A stretch of DNA of 64,000 nucleotides, from the NCBI GenBank assembly GCA_029237775.1, contig JAQZBR010000009.1, forward strand, positions 129,902 through 193,901, given 5' to 3'. This DNA comes from Bacteroidota bacterium (GTDB taxonomy: Bacteria > Bacteroidota > Bacteroidia > 2-12-FULL-35-15). The notes under the pieces were generated by a model, which saw nothing but the letters and a program-made list of their open reading frames with translations, was not told the DNA's origin and did no database searches. This document shows, piece by piece, positions 43,201 to 52,273 of the stretch (position 1 is its first letter; each line of letters starts with the position of its first letter). Both the position numbers and the translations under genes were made by a program.

Positions 43201-43521
43201 TGCCATAGATGGTGGAGATGTGATATTAAAAGCATTTGTGTCAAGGCAGCCGTTTGTTATATCATTAACGATCACATAATAACTTCCCGCACATAAATTA
43301 TAAACCGAATCATTTACCTGATTTGGCAGTACACTATAAGTGGAAGATCGGAATGAATAAGAATAATTACCACTTCCGCCTGAAGCCGTTACATAGCCAT
43401 GACCGTTACATGTTCCGAAGCACGTTGCCGGATTCATGTAAAAATTTACTGTCAGCCCCGTGCAATCTGCCTTTGCATTAATCGATAAGGCAAGTAATAC
43501 GCAGAATAATAATTTTTTCAT
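40243..43521 (-). CDS. T9SS-secreted surface protein with SprB repeats (1092 aa)
   Basis: A signal peptide (1-18) is followed by SprB/PKD-like repeats across about 30-660. Many units begin with C..CNG and have GG.G.Y.Y.W, then LCAGTYTVTVTDANGC. A middle region (about 680-840) looks like beta-sandwich domains. A DUF7619-like domain (about 850-990) starts GSFDPNEKSVSPSG and ends with NKAYIYFDFNAPVITNT. The type A T9SS sorting domain is at about 1010-1092 (SVYPNPFNDQT, then DVLGKVVREI and GMYFYSI). It is exported and probably anchored on the cell surface, where such proteins serve adhesion or gliding. Its C-terminal 300 residues are a close paralogue of the next gene's. Confidence 0.92.
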   Translation of the reverse strand: MKKLLFCVLLALSINAKADCTGLTVNFYMNPATCFGTCNGHGYVTASGGSGNYSYSFRSSTYSVLPNQVNDSVYNLCAGSYYVIVNDITNGCLDTNAFNITSPPSMATITNGNATMCAGTSVNLVSTTSGGTPGYTYSWSPATGLASVNGPSTIASPASTTNYVITVTDANGCISTASSLITVNPNPIVTVNSSTICQGATAILTASGAATYTWSAGATSTGANTAMVNPNSTTSYTVTGTAGGCTSTAVSTVTVNPNPIVTASSNQSVCGACNGTAFATSSIGGSAYSWSGPNGFSASGQTIPSLCPGTYQVVAVFMGCVSSPATTVVSTGSGISTAISNLVPASCGACNGSATVNVTGGNGPYSYLWAPGGLTTPTATNLCAGNYTVTVTDNSGCTASTLVSIPNSTTISGTLSSTATGCGLCNGSANVTVSGGASPYTYMWSPAPGSGQGTAAISGLCAGTYTVMVTDANGCTFYGNTTVNNTNQVYATASSTAASCGMCNGTATAFATGGVGSYLYSINGSAQQTNGNFAGLCAGAYTITATDANGCSGNYVVTIPSANSASLTVSANIQNESAAGLHNGSINLTVAGSTGPYTYVWSNGATTEDIFSLVGGSYTVVVTDTAGNCGSYSFQVYTTNSYGWISGYAYNDNNANCVYDAGDTPLSNHWFTATDGINTYSAVSSTYGSYSMMLPAGNYTISPITTNYLEASCNSSINVTVANYGSVNGNNFAYVHPPYYDVCVNAYANGMVPGFNGFYNITVNNYGNQSPSGEVYIVLPSVTTYLSASPTPSHISGDTIFWNYNIPGGASYFYASVSFHTSSSAVLGTSQVAYINASVTNGTDVNPVCNSYAYSRIVTGSFDPNEKSVSPSGSGFSGDIPLSVDEFTYLIQFQNTGSGPAVNITVDDTLSSQLDLSSIEMVYASHNHVLQMISPNVIRWQFDSIMLADSNTNEAASHGYIQFKIRKLNSPMAGEVIQNKAYIYFDFNAPVITNTAINTYNVAASVGETSSNRRISVYPNPFNDQTTFVINGTDLNGHCSFVMTDVLGKVVREITTADKQFTVSREGLNNGMYFYSIMTRDGLLANGKLIIK

Positions 43522-43538
43522 CTCTATAAATTTTAATG

Positions 43539-45674
43539 TTATTTAATGATGATCTTTCCTTTACCAACAACGCCATCGTTATTTGTAATTGAATAGAAAT
43601 ACATTCCATTGCGTAAACCCTCACGTGATACGGTAAATTGCTTGTCTGATGTTTCCATCATCCTTACTTGCTTACCAAGCACATCTGTCATTTCAAAATG
43701 ATAAGTACTGTTGAGAAGGTTGTTTTTGATTACAAAACTGGTGCTTTCTGAAAATGGATTTGGATATACAGAAACATTGCCGTCACTTTTAATCTCTTCA
43801 ACATTTAAAGGTGCCTGAATAGTATTCAATGTTGTATTTGTTACTACCGCTGAATTAAAATCAAAATAGATGTAGGCTGTATTTCTGATCTCATCACCGA
43901 TAACATTCGTAGCGCTTTGCTTCACTTTATAAAGGATCCAGCCATGACTTGCAGGTTCATTTGTGTTGCTGTCGACAAGCATGATGTTATCAAATTTCCA
44001 TCTCAAAACATTTGTGCTCAATACATCAAGGTTATAAGTATGGCTCGCGGCAACCATTTCCAGAGTGCTGAGATCAACCTTATCGCTTAAAGTATCAAGA
44101 ACAGTTATATTGATAGCTTCTGCATTTCCGGTGTTCTGAAAGCGGATCATATAAGTAAGTTCATCATCCGCCAGGGTTATACCGCCCTGCGCTCCCACAC
44201 CTTGAGGGTCAACCGACTTGTCGTTCGGATCAAACGAACCCATCACCGTACGTGAAAAGCAATTAGTGTTATTAGAAAGATCAATATCGCCTGTTACATT
44301 TACTATCGCACAACTCGTGTGTACTGTTCCTAACATTTCATTCACAGGCACTGTGAAATAGGCGTTGAAAGAAGCTGATCCATAAATTAAACCTGAAAAA
44401 TTCCAGCTAATAGTATCACCAGTCACCGTATATCCTGCCGGATTAGCAGAAGAAATATATGCACCGTACCCCGGAGGCAGCGAAGATTTAATCACACCAC
44501 TGGCAGAAATTACCGTGTGATTGTTCAGCACAAGTGAAATCGAAGAAGGAAAGCCGGGTCTCAGCGCATTCATAAAACCTGTAACAGATAGATCAGGCCC
44601 TGCTGTATAATTTGCAGTGTCGGAAAAATTTTGATTTGTGAGAAATGGCATTCCACCATTGATAGTTGCATTTATAGGGCCCGGACAATAATAATTTTCG
44701 GAAATATAAAGGTTGTTTATTTGTTGCGTCAATGTATAAGATCCATAAGGAAGATTATTAAAAGAGTACTCCCCGGATGCATTTGTAAATGCATAATAAT
44801 TTCCAGGCGTAGTTGTTATTCTGATATTTGAAAGTCCCAGATCACTTCCATTCATGGCACAATCCGAATTAAAATCAACATATACCTTCCCTTCAATACC
44901 ACCACAGTTGGTGCCTATAGCCTGCACCTGATAGCTCTGTGAAAGGCAATTCATACTTGCATCGAAAATCACTACAGTGTATAAATTCGATTCCAGGCCT
45001 GTTGCGTCCTGGGTTGTCTGACCATTATTCCATTGATAAGTAAAAGGTCCCGGATTAGAACCGGACAACGTGATATCTATTGCTCCATCTCCTGACGCCA
45101 GGCAGGTTTCATTATAAATTGAATCGGTTACTGTGACTCCCGTCAGAGAGGCGCCACCTGTTGGAGTTACCGTAGCGGTGCCAGTCGCCATACAACCATT
45201 GCTATCAGTTATCGCAACAGTATATGTTCCCGGACATAGCCCGGTTACTGCAGGCATAGGAGCACCCATTGGCACCCATTGATAAGTGTAAGGAGGATTA
45301 CCACCCGACACCATAGCCGAAACCTGGCCGTCACATGTACCATTGCAGGATGCAGGATTACTTGCGGTGTTTACCATTAGCGGAGCCGGCTGCAAAATTG
45401 TAACGGTAACCGATGCGGTTGACATATCACTATTATCTGTTACTATAACCGTATATGATCCTGCGGTTAGCCCGGTGGCAGTGTTACCGGATCCACCGGC
45501 TGGTGACCATGAGTACATATAATTTCCACTTCCGCCACTAACATTTATTGTTGCTGAGGCATCTGCTCCACCAAAACAAGAGACATTCATCTGTGACCCA
45601 ACCGTTGCGACATGACCGGCAGCGAAACTGCTTAACGATAAAATTGTAAATAAGAATGGTAAGAATTTTTTCAT
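43539..45674 (-). CDS. T9SS-secreted surface protein with SprB repeats (711 aa)
   Basis: A signal peptide (1-19, ending SFAAG) is followed by about three to four SprB repeats (30-250), for example CFGGADASATINVSGGSGNY and CNGTCDGQVSAMVSGGNPPY. A carboxypeptidase-regulatory-like or SdrD-type segment (about 255-330; GKVYVDFNSDCAMNGSDLGL) comes next, then a sandwich region. The DUF7619-like domain (about 480-630; SFDPNDKSVDPQG) and type A sorting domain (640-711; SVYPNPFSESTSF) end the protein. It lies 17 bp upstream of its paralogue on the same strand. The shared C-terminus indicates tandem duplication followed by gain or loss of repeats. Confidence 0.92.
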   Translation of the reverse strand: MKKFLPFLFTILSLSSFAAGHVATVGSQMNVSCFGGADASATINVSGGSGNYMYSWSPAGGSGNTATGLTAGSYTVIVTDNSDMSTASVTVTILQPAPLMVNTASNPASCNGTCDGQVSAMVSGGNPPYTYQWVPMGAPMPAVTGLCPGTYTVAITDSNGCMATGTATVTPTGGASLTGVTVTDSIYNETCLASGDGAIDITLSGSNPGPFTYQWNNGQTTQDATGLESNLYTVVIFDASMNCLSQSYQVQAIGTNCGGIEGKVYVDFNSDCAMNGSDLGLSNIRITTTPGNYYAFTNASGEYSFNNLPYGSYTLTQQINNLYISENYYCPGPINATINGGMPFLTNQNFSDTANYTAGPDLSVTGFMNALRPGFPSSISLVLNNHTVISASGVIKSSLPPGYGAYISSANPAGYTVTGDTISWNFSGLIYGSASFNAYFTVPVNEMLGTVHTSCAIVNVTGDIDLSNNTNCFSRTVMGSFDPNDKSVDPQGVGAQGGITLADDELTYMIRFQNTGNAEAINITVLDTLSDKVDLSTLEMVAASHTYNLDVLSTNVLRWKFDNIMLVDSNTNEPASHGWILYKVKQSATNVIGDEIRNTAYIYFDFNSAVVTNTTLNTIQAPLNVEEIKSDGNVSVYPNPFSESTSFVIKNNLLNSTYHFEMTDVLGKQVRMMETSDKQFTVSREGLRNGMYFYSITNNDGVVGKGKIIIK

Positions 45675-45828
45675 GGTTCTTTTGTTTAATGTTAAACGCT
45701 TGGATGAAATTAATTCAACATCGCGTATTTAATAAGTTTTAGATATAGGTACTTTTAAGAAAGTGTTTCAGCCTTTCTTTGTATGAGATGTATTAATATT
45801 AAATTAGGTTGCATCTATCGTCAAAAAA

Positions 45829-46359
45829 ATGAATTACATCGACATAATCCTCTGCATTCCTTTAATTTGGGGACTTTACAAGGGCTTCATGAAAGGCTTG
45901 ATTGTAGAAGCAGCAACTTTTATCGCCTTCGGACTTGGAGTTTGGGGTGGAATTCATTTTTCGGAAATGGTAGCTGCATCGATCAGAGAAAAATTTCATT
46001 GGAACTCAGCGTATTTACCTATCGTTTCTTTTGCAATTACCTTCTTAGGAATTGTAATTCTGATTTATTTTATTGCTAAGCTGATTCAGCGCATGGCCGA
46101 AGGAATGGCACTCGGACCGATCAATAAAATTGGCGGTGCAATTTTCGGAGCGTTAAAGTTTGCGCTTGTGATGAGCGTAGTGATCTTCATTATTGATTCG
46201 GTTGAAGCATCATATCCAATGGTATCATTTAAAACGAAAGAAGAATCTTTATTGTACAAACCTGTGGGGAAGATTGCACCTATGCTCATACCTGCCATGA
46301 ATAAAAACCAGGCAGGGGTGATATCTGTGACGACTGATACTGCGGTGATTCAGCAATAA
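45829..46359 (+). CDS. CvpA family membrane protein
   Basis: A 176-residue protein with four membrane helices (about 5-20, 28-50, 62-85 and 100-122). The family pattern is clear: MNYIDIILCIPLIWGLYKGFMKGLIVEAATFIAFGLGVWGG at the start and a glycine-rich NKIGGAIFGALKFALVMS in the fourth helix. E. coli CvpA is linked to colicin V production and envelope stress. It is a single gene convergent with the nuo operon; a family-A repeat fills the gap. Confidence 0.85.
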   Translation: MNYIDIILCIPLIWGLYKGFMKGLIVEAATFIAFGLGVWGGIHFSEMVAASIREKFHWNSAYLPIVSFAITFLGIVILIYFIAKLIQRMAEGMALGPINKIGGAIFGALKFALVMSVVIFIIDSVEASYPMVSFKTKEESLLYKPVGKIAPMLIPAMNKNQAGVISVTTDTAVIQQ

Positions 46360-46375
46360 AAACGAGTATAACTCC

Positions 46376-46406
46376 CTTAGTGAACTCCGTGCCTTAGTGG
46401 TAAAAA
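46376..46406 (-). repeat. Dispersed repeat, family A
   Basis: On the minus strand: TTTACCACTAAGGCACGGAG then TTCACTAAGGG. It lies between the convergent cvpA-like gene and nuoN. Confidence 0.6.
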
Positions 46407-46407
46407 A

Positions 46408-47778
46408 CTACAGTAATCTGATAATGAAATCTGGGAACAATCCTAAAGCAACAGTCAACAGAATTGTGATCACAAAAAGGATCTTGTGATTTGCACTTAC
46501 TTCTATTGCAGCACTAGTTCCGGCTTCTTTAAAGAACATTGCGATGATGATGCGGAAATAATAATACACACCGATCAATGAAGCGAGTATAGCGATAAGA
46601 ACAAGCACTCCATAACCGCTTGCGAATGCCGCAGTGAAAATATAATACTTCGCGAAGAAACCAGCTGTTGGAGGAATACCGGCCAATGACAATAATGCAA
46701 CAGTCATTGCAATTGCTAGCAAAGGATTGGTTTTCGCAAGCCCGTTGAATGAATCAGTGTTATCATTTCCGCGAGACTTCGCAACAATGCTTAACACTCC
46801 GAACGATGCAATCGAACCAATTGAGTAAGCTAATGCGTAAAATAATACAGAACTGTTTGTGAACTGATTCAACGCGATCAAGGCAAGAAGCATATACCCT
46901 GCATGTGCAACACTCGAATATGCCAACATGCGTTTGGTGCTAGTCTGCACAACAGCAGTGATATTTCCAACCAACAGCGTAAGAGCAGCAATTACCCATA
47001 ATACATCAATCCACATTCCCGCTGAACCCGCAAATGTTACAGTGAACAGCCTTAAGAAAGCAGCAAATGCAGCAGTCTTAACTATCGTTGCCATAAATGC
47101 CGTAACTGAAGTTGGCGCACCCTGATAAACATCAGGCGCCCAGAAATGGAATGGAACCGCAGAAACTTTAAACACCATTGCGATCAGCATCAACAATACA
47201 CCCACATAAAACATTGAAGGTACAGCCGAATTTCCTGTCACGAGGTTTGAAATTGTCGTCAGATCAAATGACCCGGTAGCTCCGTAGATCAAAGTAATTC
47301 CAAACAATAAAAAACCTGTGGAGAATGCACCCATGATCAGATATTTAAAGCCTGCTTCGTTAGAGTACACATCTTCTTTGTTGCTTGCTGCAAGAACATA
47401 CATTGGTATAGAAAGAATTTCAATACCAAGAAATAACATCGTCATGTTGGTATAAGAAACCATTATAACACCACCTGCAAGGGCAAATAAGATCAATGCG
47501 AAATGATCTGTGAGGCTTGACTCTTCTTTGAAAAAACCTTCTGCCATAATAAACCATAGAACCGAAACACCGATAAGTACTGAAGCAAAAGCAACAGCAA
47601 AATTATCGTAATGCATCATCCCGTACCATGTTTTTCCTGTGTTCCAGTCGACAAGGTTTAAAACGAATGTTGTGATGAGACCAAGGATCACAACAGGGTA
47701 CAATAATTTTTTAAAGCTGAAGATCTCAGCGAGTAACGCTATTACACCTAATGCAGAAAGTAATATTAAAGCTGTCAT
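46408..47778 (-). CDS. nuoN: NADH-quinone oxidoreductase subunit N
   Basis: A 456-residue antiporter-like membrane subunit of complex I with about 13-14 helices. The family stretch is seen in the proton-translocation core: SVPMSFYVGVLLMLIAM-type helices, VSAVPFHFWAPDVYQGAPTSVTAFMATIVKTAAF and KRMLAYSSVAHAGYML. It is the last gene of the nuo operon. A 76-bp gap holding a dispersed repeat separates it from nuoM. Confidence 0.95.
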   Translation of the reverse strand: MTALILLSALGVIALLAEIFSFKKLLYPVVILGLITTFVLNLVDWNTGKTWYGMMHYDNFAVAFASVLIGVSVLWFIMAEGFFKEESSLTDHFALILFALAGGVIMVSYTNMTMLFLGIEILSIPMYVLAASNKEDVYSNEAGFKYLIMGAFSTGFLLFGITLIYGATGSFDLTTISNLVTGNSAVPSMFYVGVLLMLIAMVFKVSAVPFHFWAPDVYQGAPTSVTAFMATIVKTAAFAAFLRLFTVTFAGSAGMWIDVLWVIAALTLLVGNITAVVQTSTKRMLAYSSVAHAGYMLLALIALNQFTNSSVLFYALAYSIGSIASFGVLSIVAKSRGNDNTDSFNGLAKTNPLLAIAMTVALLSLAGIPPTAGFFAKYYIFTAAFASGYGVLVLIAILASLIGVYYYFRIIIAMFFKEAGTSAAIEVSANHKILFVITILLTVALGLFPDFIIRLL

Positions 47779-47786
47779 ATATTTTT

Positions 47787-47819
47787 TGTTTCACCACAGA
47801 TTTCACAGATTAACACAGA
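47787..47819 (+). repeat. Dispersed repeat, family D
   Basis: GTTTCACCACAGATTTCACA followed by GATTAACACAGAG. This ACAGATT-type element is common between genes in Bacteroidota. It fills the nuoN-nuoM gap. Confidence 0.55.
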
Positions 47820-47854
47820 GATGTTATAAAGTGACCTGCTATTATTTGTCAATC

Positions 47855-49318
47855 TTATTTTCCTATTGCTGTTCTGTAACCATCCACTAATTTCACTACT
47901 GATGGTTCCGCTATGTCAAGTAATGGCTTTGGATAAATACCAAACACAATTATTGCTGCACATATAATAAACAATACGGCTTTTTCATATCCTTCCAAAG
48001 GAGGAAAAGTTGCCGTTACCACACTTGTCTCCCCTAACATGATCGACTGGTAACTTCTAAGCATATATACAGCGCCCAGGATCACAGTTAATCCTGCGAA
48101 TGCAGCAAGCCATGCGTTGAACTGATAAACTCCGTTGATCAAAAGAAACTCTCCGATAAAGCCATTTGTTAATGGAAGTGCAACACTTCCTAATAATACA
48201 ATAAGAAAAAGTACAGCAAATTGCGGATTCAAATTTCTGATACCTCCCATCAGATCAATGTTTCTTGTTCCCAAACGAGTTTGCAGCATATCAACAATAA
48301 AGAAAAGTCCAACCACATTAATACCGTGACTGATCATCTGGATCATTGCTCCCTGTACGCCCTGAACGTTACCTGCAAGAATTCCGGCAGCAATCAGTCC
48401 AACGTGAGCGATAGACGAGTATGCGATCAGGCGTTTGAAATCCTTCTGCGCGATAGCAATACAAGAAGTGTAAACAATTCCTATAACTGCAAGTGTGATC
48501 GCGAAATAAGCCCAATGTTCAACACCAAGCGGTGCAATAGGTAACAACCAACGAATCACACCATAAGTACCCATTTTCAGCATGATCCCTGAAAGAAGCA
48601 TTGTACCTTGTGTTGGAGCTGTTGTATAAGTATCCGGCTGCCATGTATGGAAAGGGAATACCGGCATCTTAATCGCGAAAGCCATGAACATCAGCCAGAA
48701 AACATATCCCTGATGAGTAACATCCATGGTTCTTCCTGCTGCGTAAAGCTCTGCAATATCAAATGTATGGCTTGCAGTATGCTGGTATAAATAGATCAAC
48801 CCCGCAAGCATCAATAACGATCCTGCAAGTGTATAAATAAAGAATTTGAAAGTGATGCGTGCGCGGTCGTCACCACCCCAAAGAAGACAAATAAAGTAAA
48901 TTGGAATAAGCGCAAGCTCCCAGAAAACGTAGAACAAGAAACCATCAAGAGACACGAAGACTCCGATCAATGCAAATTGCATCGCTAAGATCAACGAATA
49001 GAAAGCAGTTGGGTTACTGTACGCTTTTTTGAACGAAGTAAGAATAATAACCGGAACAAGGAACGTAGTTAGAAGAACCAATAATAAAGAGATTCCGTCC
49101 ATTCCCACGTGGAAGTTAATTCCAAGTGAAGTGATCCAGGGCATATTGAATACAAATTGTGTATCCGCATTATGCTGGTACTGTGCAACAGCTGCAATTG
49201 AAATAATAAATTCAATAACAGCAGCACCAAATGCTATCTTCTTAACCTGTTCACCTTTTACCATTAACAGCAATAATGCTGCAACTAAAGGAAAGAAAAT
49301 CAATAATAATGTGATCAT
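47855..49318 (-). CDS. nuoM: NADH-quinone oxidoreductase subunit M
   Basis: A 487-residue membrane subunit of complex I with about 14 helices. Conserved parts include FHVGMDGISLLLVLLTTFLVP near the start, PVFPFHTWQPDTYTTAPTQGTMLLSGIMLKMGTYG in the middle and KRLIAYSSIAHVGL. The acidic and lysine residues of the proton channel lie in these helices. It stands between nuoL and nuoN in the operon. Confidence 0.95.
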   Translation of the reverse strand: MITLLLIFFPLVAALLLLMVKGEQVKKIAFGAAVIEFIISIAAVAQYQHNADTQFVFNMPWITSLGINFHVGMDGISLLLVLLTTFLVPVIILTSFKKAYSNPTAFYSLILAMQFALIGVFVSLDGFLFYVFWELALIPIYFICLLWGGDDRARITFKFFIYTLAGSLLMLAGLIYLYQHTASHTFDIAELYAAGRTMDVTHQGYVFWLMFMAFAIKMPVFPFHTWQPDTYTTAPTQGTMLLSGIMLKMGTYGVIRWLLPIAPLGVEHWAYFAITLAVIGIVYTSCIAIAQKDFKRLIAYSSIAHVGLIAAGILAGNVQGVQGAMIQMISHGINVVGLFFIVDMLQTRLGTRNIDLMGGIRNLNPQFAVLFLIVLLGSVALPLTNGFIGEFLLINGVYQFNAWLAAFAGLTVILGAVYMLRSYQSIMLGETSVVTATFPPLEGYEKAVLFIICAAIIVFGIYPKPLLDIAEPSVVKLVDGYRTAIGK

Positions 49319-49347
49319 ATATCTATAATTCTAAAACTTTATATTTT

Positions 49348-49373
49348 ACCGCAAAGACGCTAAGGCGCTAAGT
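49348..49373 (+). repeat. Dispersed repeat, families A/C
   Basis: ACCGCAAAGACGCTAAGGCG followed by CTAAGT. It lies in the nuoM-nuoL gap. Confidence 0.55.
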
Positions 49374-49426
49374 TTTTAATTTTATTTAACATTACGGAGT
49401 TATGCGTGTTCACTCCTAAATCTAAT

Positions 49427-49468
49427 ACTACAGATTCGTAAATTCGTATTGATTCGTTATCTATATTC
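49427..49468 (+). repeat. Dispersed repeat, family B (reference copy)
   Basis: TACTACAGATTCGTAAATTC then GTATTGATTCGTTATCTATATT. It lies directly after the nuoL stop codon. Confidence 0.65.
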
Positions 49469-51366
49469 TAAAATAGCTGTGTAAATAATATCAATACTAT
49501 ACTGATCACCATTACAAAAACATAAAAGCCGATGTTTCCTGTTTGTACCTTACGGATAATCCCGCTCACTCCATTTACAACATAACCGCTTCCATTTACA
49601 ATTCCATCTACGATTTGATTATCCACAACTTTATGAAACGCATCTCCAATGAAATTCAATGGTTTTGTAATCACAAATTCATAAAGCTCATCAATCAGAT
49701 ATTTCTTGTACACGAGATTATGAATAGGTTGTAACTCTTCACCTTCAGCAGCAGGTAATTTCTTATCCACCACGTAGGTTTTGTATGCGAAGTACAATGC
49801 TATCGCCATAACAGCAACCGCAATTCCCATCAGGATATATTCCGTTTCGTGAGACAGGTGATGAACCATCCGGAAAGACGAATCTTCAAAAACCGGTTTT
49901 AAGAACTCCTCGAGAAAATGATGTCCGCCCAACGCAGCCGGAATCCCAACTAATCCGCCTACAAGTGAAAGCACTGCAAGTATGATCAAAGGAATGGTCA
50001 TCGCTTTTGGCGACTCATGTAAATGATGTTCCTGTTCGTGAGTTCCTCTGAATGTTCCCTTGAATGTAAGAAAATATAAACGGAACATGTAGAAGGTGGT
50101 CATTCCGGCAGTTAGTATACCAACGAACCACAACACTTTATTATGTTCATAAGCATTTGCAAGGATCTCGTCTTTCGAAAAGAATCCGGAGAATCCCGGG
50201 AATCCCGCTATTGCAAGAGTCCCGATCAGGAAGGTCATTTGAGTGATCGGAATGTATTTTTTCAGCCCACCCATTTTACGAATATCCTGTTCGCCACTCA
50301 TTGCGTGAATCACACTTCCTGCTCCAAGGAATAACAATGCTTTGAAGAACGCATGAGTCATTACGTGAAACACTGCACCTGTATAAGCGCCCACTCCAAG
50401 AGCAAGAAACATATATCCTAATTGCGAAACTGTAGAGTAGGCAAGCACTTTTTTAATGTCGTTCTGAGCAAGGCCGATGGTAGCAGCGAATAAAGCCGTA
50501 CATACACCGATCACAGAAACTACAGCCATTGCATCGGGAGAAAGAGTGTATAAAATATTCGACCGTGCGATCATGTAAATACCTGCGGTTACCATTGTCG
50601 CAGCATGTATAAGTGCAGAGACAGGAGTAGGCCCGGCCATGGCATCCGGAAGCCATGTATACAAAGGGAGCTGAGCGCTTTTTCCCATTGCACCAATAAA
50701 TAATAATAAAGCAATGGCAGTTAAAACAGGCGAACCGCTTGAAAAACTTTTTGCCTGCTCGAATACTTCATGATAAGAAATGCTTCCGAATGTAACGAAG
50801 ATCAGGATGATACCTAAAAGGAAACCGAGATCACCAATTCTGTTCATGATAAATGCTTTCTTCGCAGCGTTGTTATATGCTGTGTTCTTGAACCAGAAAC
50901 CAATAAGCAAATAAGAACACAATCCAACACCTTCCCAGCCAACGAACATGATCAGGTAATTAGAACCTAATACAAGAAGCAACATAAAAAAGATAAAGAG
51001 ATTCAGATATGCAAAGAATCGGGAGAACCCTTCATCGTCATGCATATAAGCTGTAGAGTAAACATGGATCAGGAAGCCGATGCCTGTAATTATAAGCAAG
51101 AATAGAGATGACAAAGGATCAACAAGAAATGAAAACGGAATAGAGAGTTTTCCGGCAGAGATCCAGTTAAAGAAATCGATTGTATAAGATTTCTGAGCAT
51201 GCTCTTGAATATCTATAAACAATCCGACAGCAATCGCGAAAGCAGCAAATACAACTCCACTACCAATAACTCCAACCAATCCTTTCGACATTTTCTTTCC
51301 GAAAAATCCGATGATCAAAAATCCGATCAGAGGAAGAATAGGAACTAATCCAACTAACTTCATCAT
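49468..51366 (-). CDS. nuoL: NADH-quinone oxidoreductase subunit L
   Basis: A 632-residue membrane subunit with about 16 helices and a C-terminal lateral helix region. Typical parts are FVGWEGVGLCSYLLIGFWF, LPLYTWLPDAMAGPTPVSALIHAATMVTAGIY and KVLAYSTVSQLGYMF. The length is in the usual range (600-650). It starts 4 bp after nuoK ends, so these two are tightly coupled. It is the distal proton pump of complex I. Confidence 0.96.
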   Translation of the reverse strand: MMKLVGLVPILPLIGFLIIGFFGKKMSKGLVGVIGSGVVFAAFAIAVGLFIDIQEHAQKSYTIDFFNWISAGKLSIPFSFLVDPLSSLFLLIITGIGFLIHVYSTAYMHDDEGFSRFFAYLNLFIFFMLLLVLGSNYLIMFVGWEGVGLCSYLLIGFWFKNTAYNNAAKKAFIMNRIGDLGFLLGIILIFVTFGSISYHEVFEQAKSFSSGSPVLTAIALLLFIGAMGKSAQLPLYTWLPDAMAGPTPVSALIHAATMVTAGIYMIARSNILYTLSPDAMAVVSVIGVCTALFAATIGLAQNDIKKVLAYSTVSQLGYMFLALGVGAYTGAVFHVMTHAFFKALLFLGAGSVIHAMSGEQDIRKMGGLKKYIPITQMTFLIGTLAIAGFPGFSGFFSKDEILANAYEHNKVLWFVGILTAGMTTFYMFRLYFLTFKGTFRGTHEQEHHLHESPKAMTIPLIILAVLSLVGGLVGIPAALGGHHFLEEFLKPVFEDSSFRMVHHLSHETEYILMGIAVAVMAIALYFAYKTYVVDKKLPAAEGEELQPIHNLVYKKYLIDELYEFVITKPLNFIGDAFHKVVDNQIVDGIVNGSGYVVNGVSGIIRKVQTGNIGFYVFVMVISIVLILFTQLF

Positions 51367-51370
51367 AATG

Positions 51371-51688
51371 TTACCCTTTTAATTTACTTAGTATATTAAT
51401 ATCTGTCGACTTAGAATTTCTATAAACACTCATCAAGATCGCAAGTCCCACTGCCACTTCAGCAGCAGCAACAGCCATGATAAAGAATACAAATACCTGT
51501 CCTTTACTATCCGACAAATAAGTTGAGAACGCAACAAGCAATAAGTTAACAGCGTTCAGCATTAATTCGATCGACATAAAAATGATGATCGCATTTCTTC
51601 TGAAAAGCACACCAAGAATACCTATTGAGAAAAGCACCGCGCTTAACAGCAGGTACCAGTTGATTGGAATAGTTTGAATTGCTGACAT
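51371..51688 (-). CDS. nuoK: NADH-quinone oxidoreductase subunit K
   Basis: A 105-residue protein with three helices. The conserved glutamates lie in [13 protein letters not shown] and [13 protein letters not shown], the pattern of NuoK/ND4L. It is between nuoJ and nuoL. A family-A repeat sits in the 62-bp gap upstream. Confidence 0.95.
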   Translation of the reverse strand: MSAIQTIPINWYLLLSAVLFSIGILGVLFRRNAIIIFMSIELMLNAVNLLLVAFSTYLSDSKGQVFVFFIMAVAAAEVAVGLAILMSVYRNSKSTDINILSKLKG

Positions 51689-51697
51689 ATATTTCTT

Positions 51698-51730
51698 TTT
51701 ACCACTAGGGCACTTAGATGACTAAGCGCA
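51698..51730 (+). repeat. Dispersed repeat, family A
   Basis: TTTACCACTAGGGCACTTAG then ATGACTAAGCGCA. It lies in the nuoK-nuoJ gap. Confidence 0.6.
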
Positions 51731-51750
51731 AATTATTTTGTACTGTGTAT

Positions 51751-52248
51751 TTATTTAATACTTTTCTTACCTAACATTACTGCACCAACCATCGCCCCCA
51801 ATAATAAAATTGAAGCAACTTCAAATGGCAATAAAAAATCTTTAAATAATGTCTGACCTAAATTTTCTATTAATCCGATGCTATTGCTGTATGGATTCGA
51901 AGCGATAATTTGTTCAGCGCCTCTTAAAGAGCCAACAAGAATGACTAGCAATGAACCTGATGCAACTGCCGCAGAACCTTTCAACCATAAGCTTTTATGA
52001 GGCTCTGTATCTTTGTTAAGATTCAACAACATGATCACGAATAAAAATAGTACCATGATCGCACCTGCATACACAATGATGTGAACGGCTGCAAGAAACT
52101 GTGCATTCAACAAAACGTAGTGCCCGGCAATCGCAAAGAATGTCAACACCAGGTATAGCACGCTATGAATAGGATTTTTTGAAAGGACAACCATCAATGC
52201 GAACATGATGGCCAGGAATGAAAGAAAATAAAATAAATATGTTGTCAT
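51751..52248 (-). CDS. nuoJ: NADH-quinone oxidoreductase subunit J
   Basis: The start is set at ATG 52248 (MTTYLFYFLSFLAIMF), giving 165 residues. The frame runs upstream to 52314 with basic, unlikely residues that overlap nuoI. Five helices are visible. The conserved NPIHSVLYLVLTFFAIAGHYVLLNAQFLAAVHIIVYAGAIMVLFLFVIMLL stretch of NuoJ/ND6 is intact. Confidence 0.94.
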   Translation of the reverse strand: MTTYLFYFLSFLAIMFALMVVLSKNPIHSVLYLVLTFFAIAGHYVLLNAQFLAAVHIIVYAGAIMVLFLFVIMLLNLNKDTEPHKSLWLKGSAAVASGSLLVILVGSLRGAEQIIASNPYSNSIGLIENLGQTLFKDFLLPFEVASILLLGAMVGAVMLGKKSIK

Positions 52249-52273
52249 ATTATAGTGTCGTTTCTGTGTCTGC

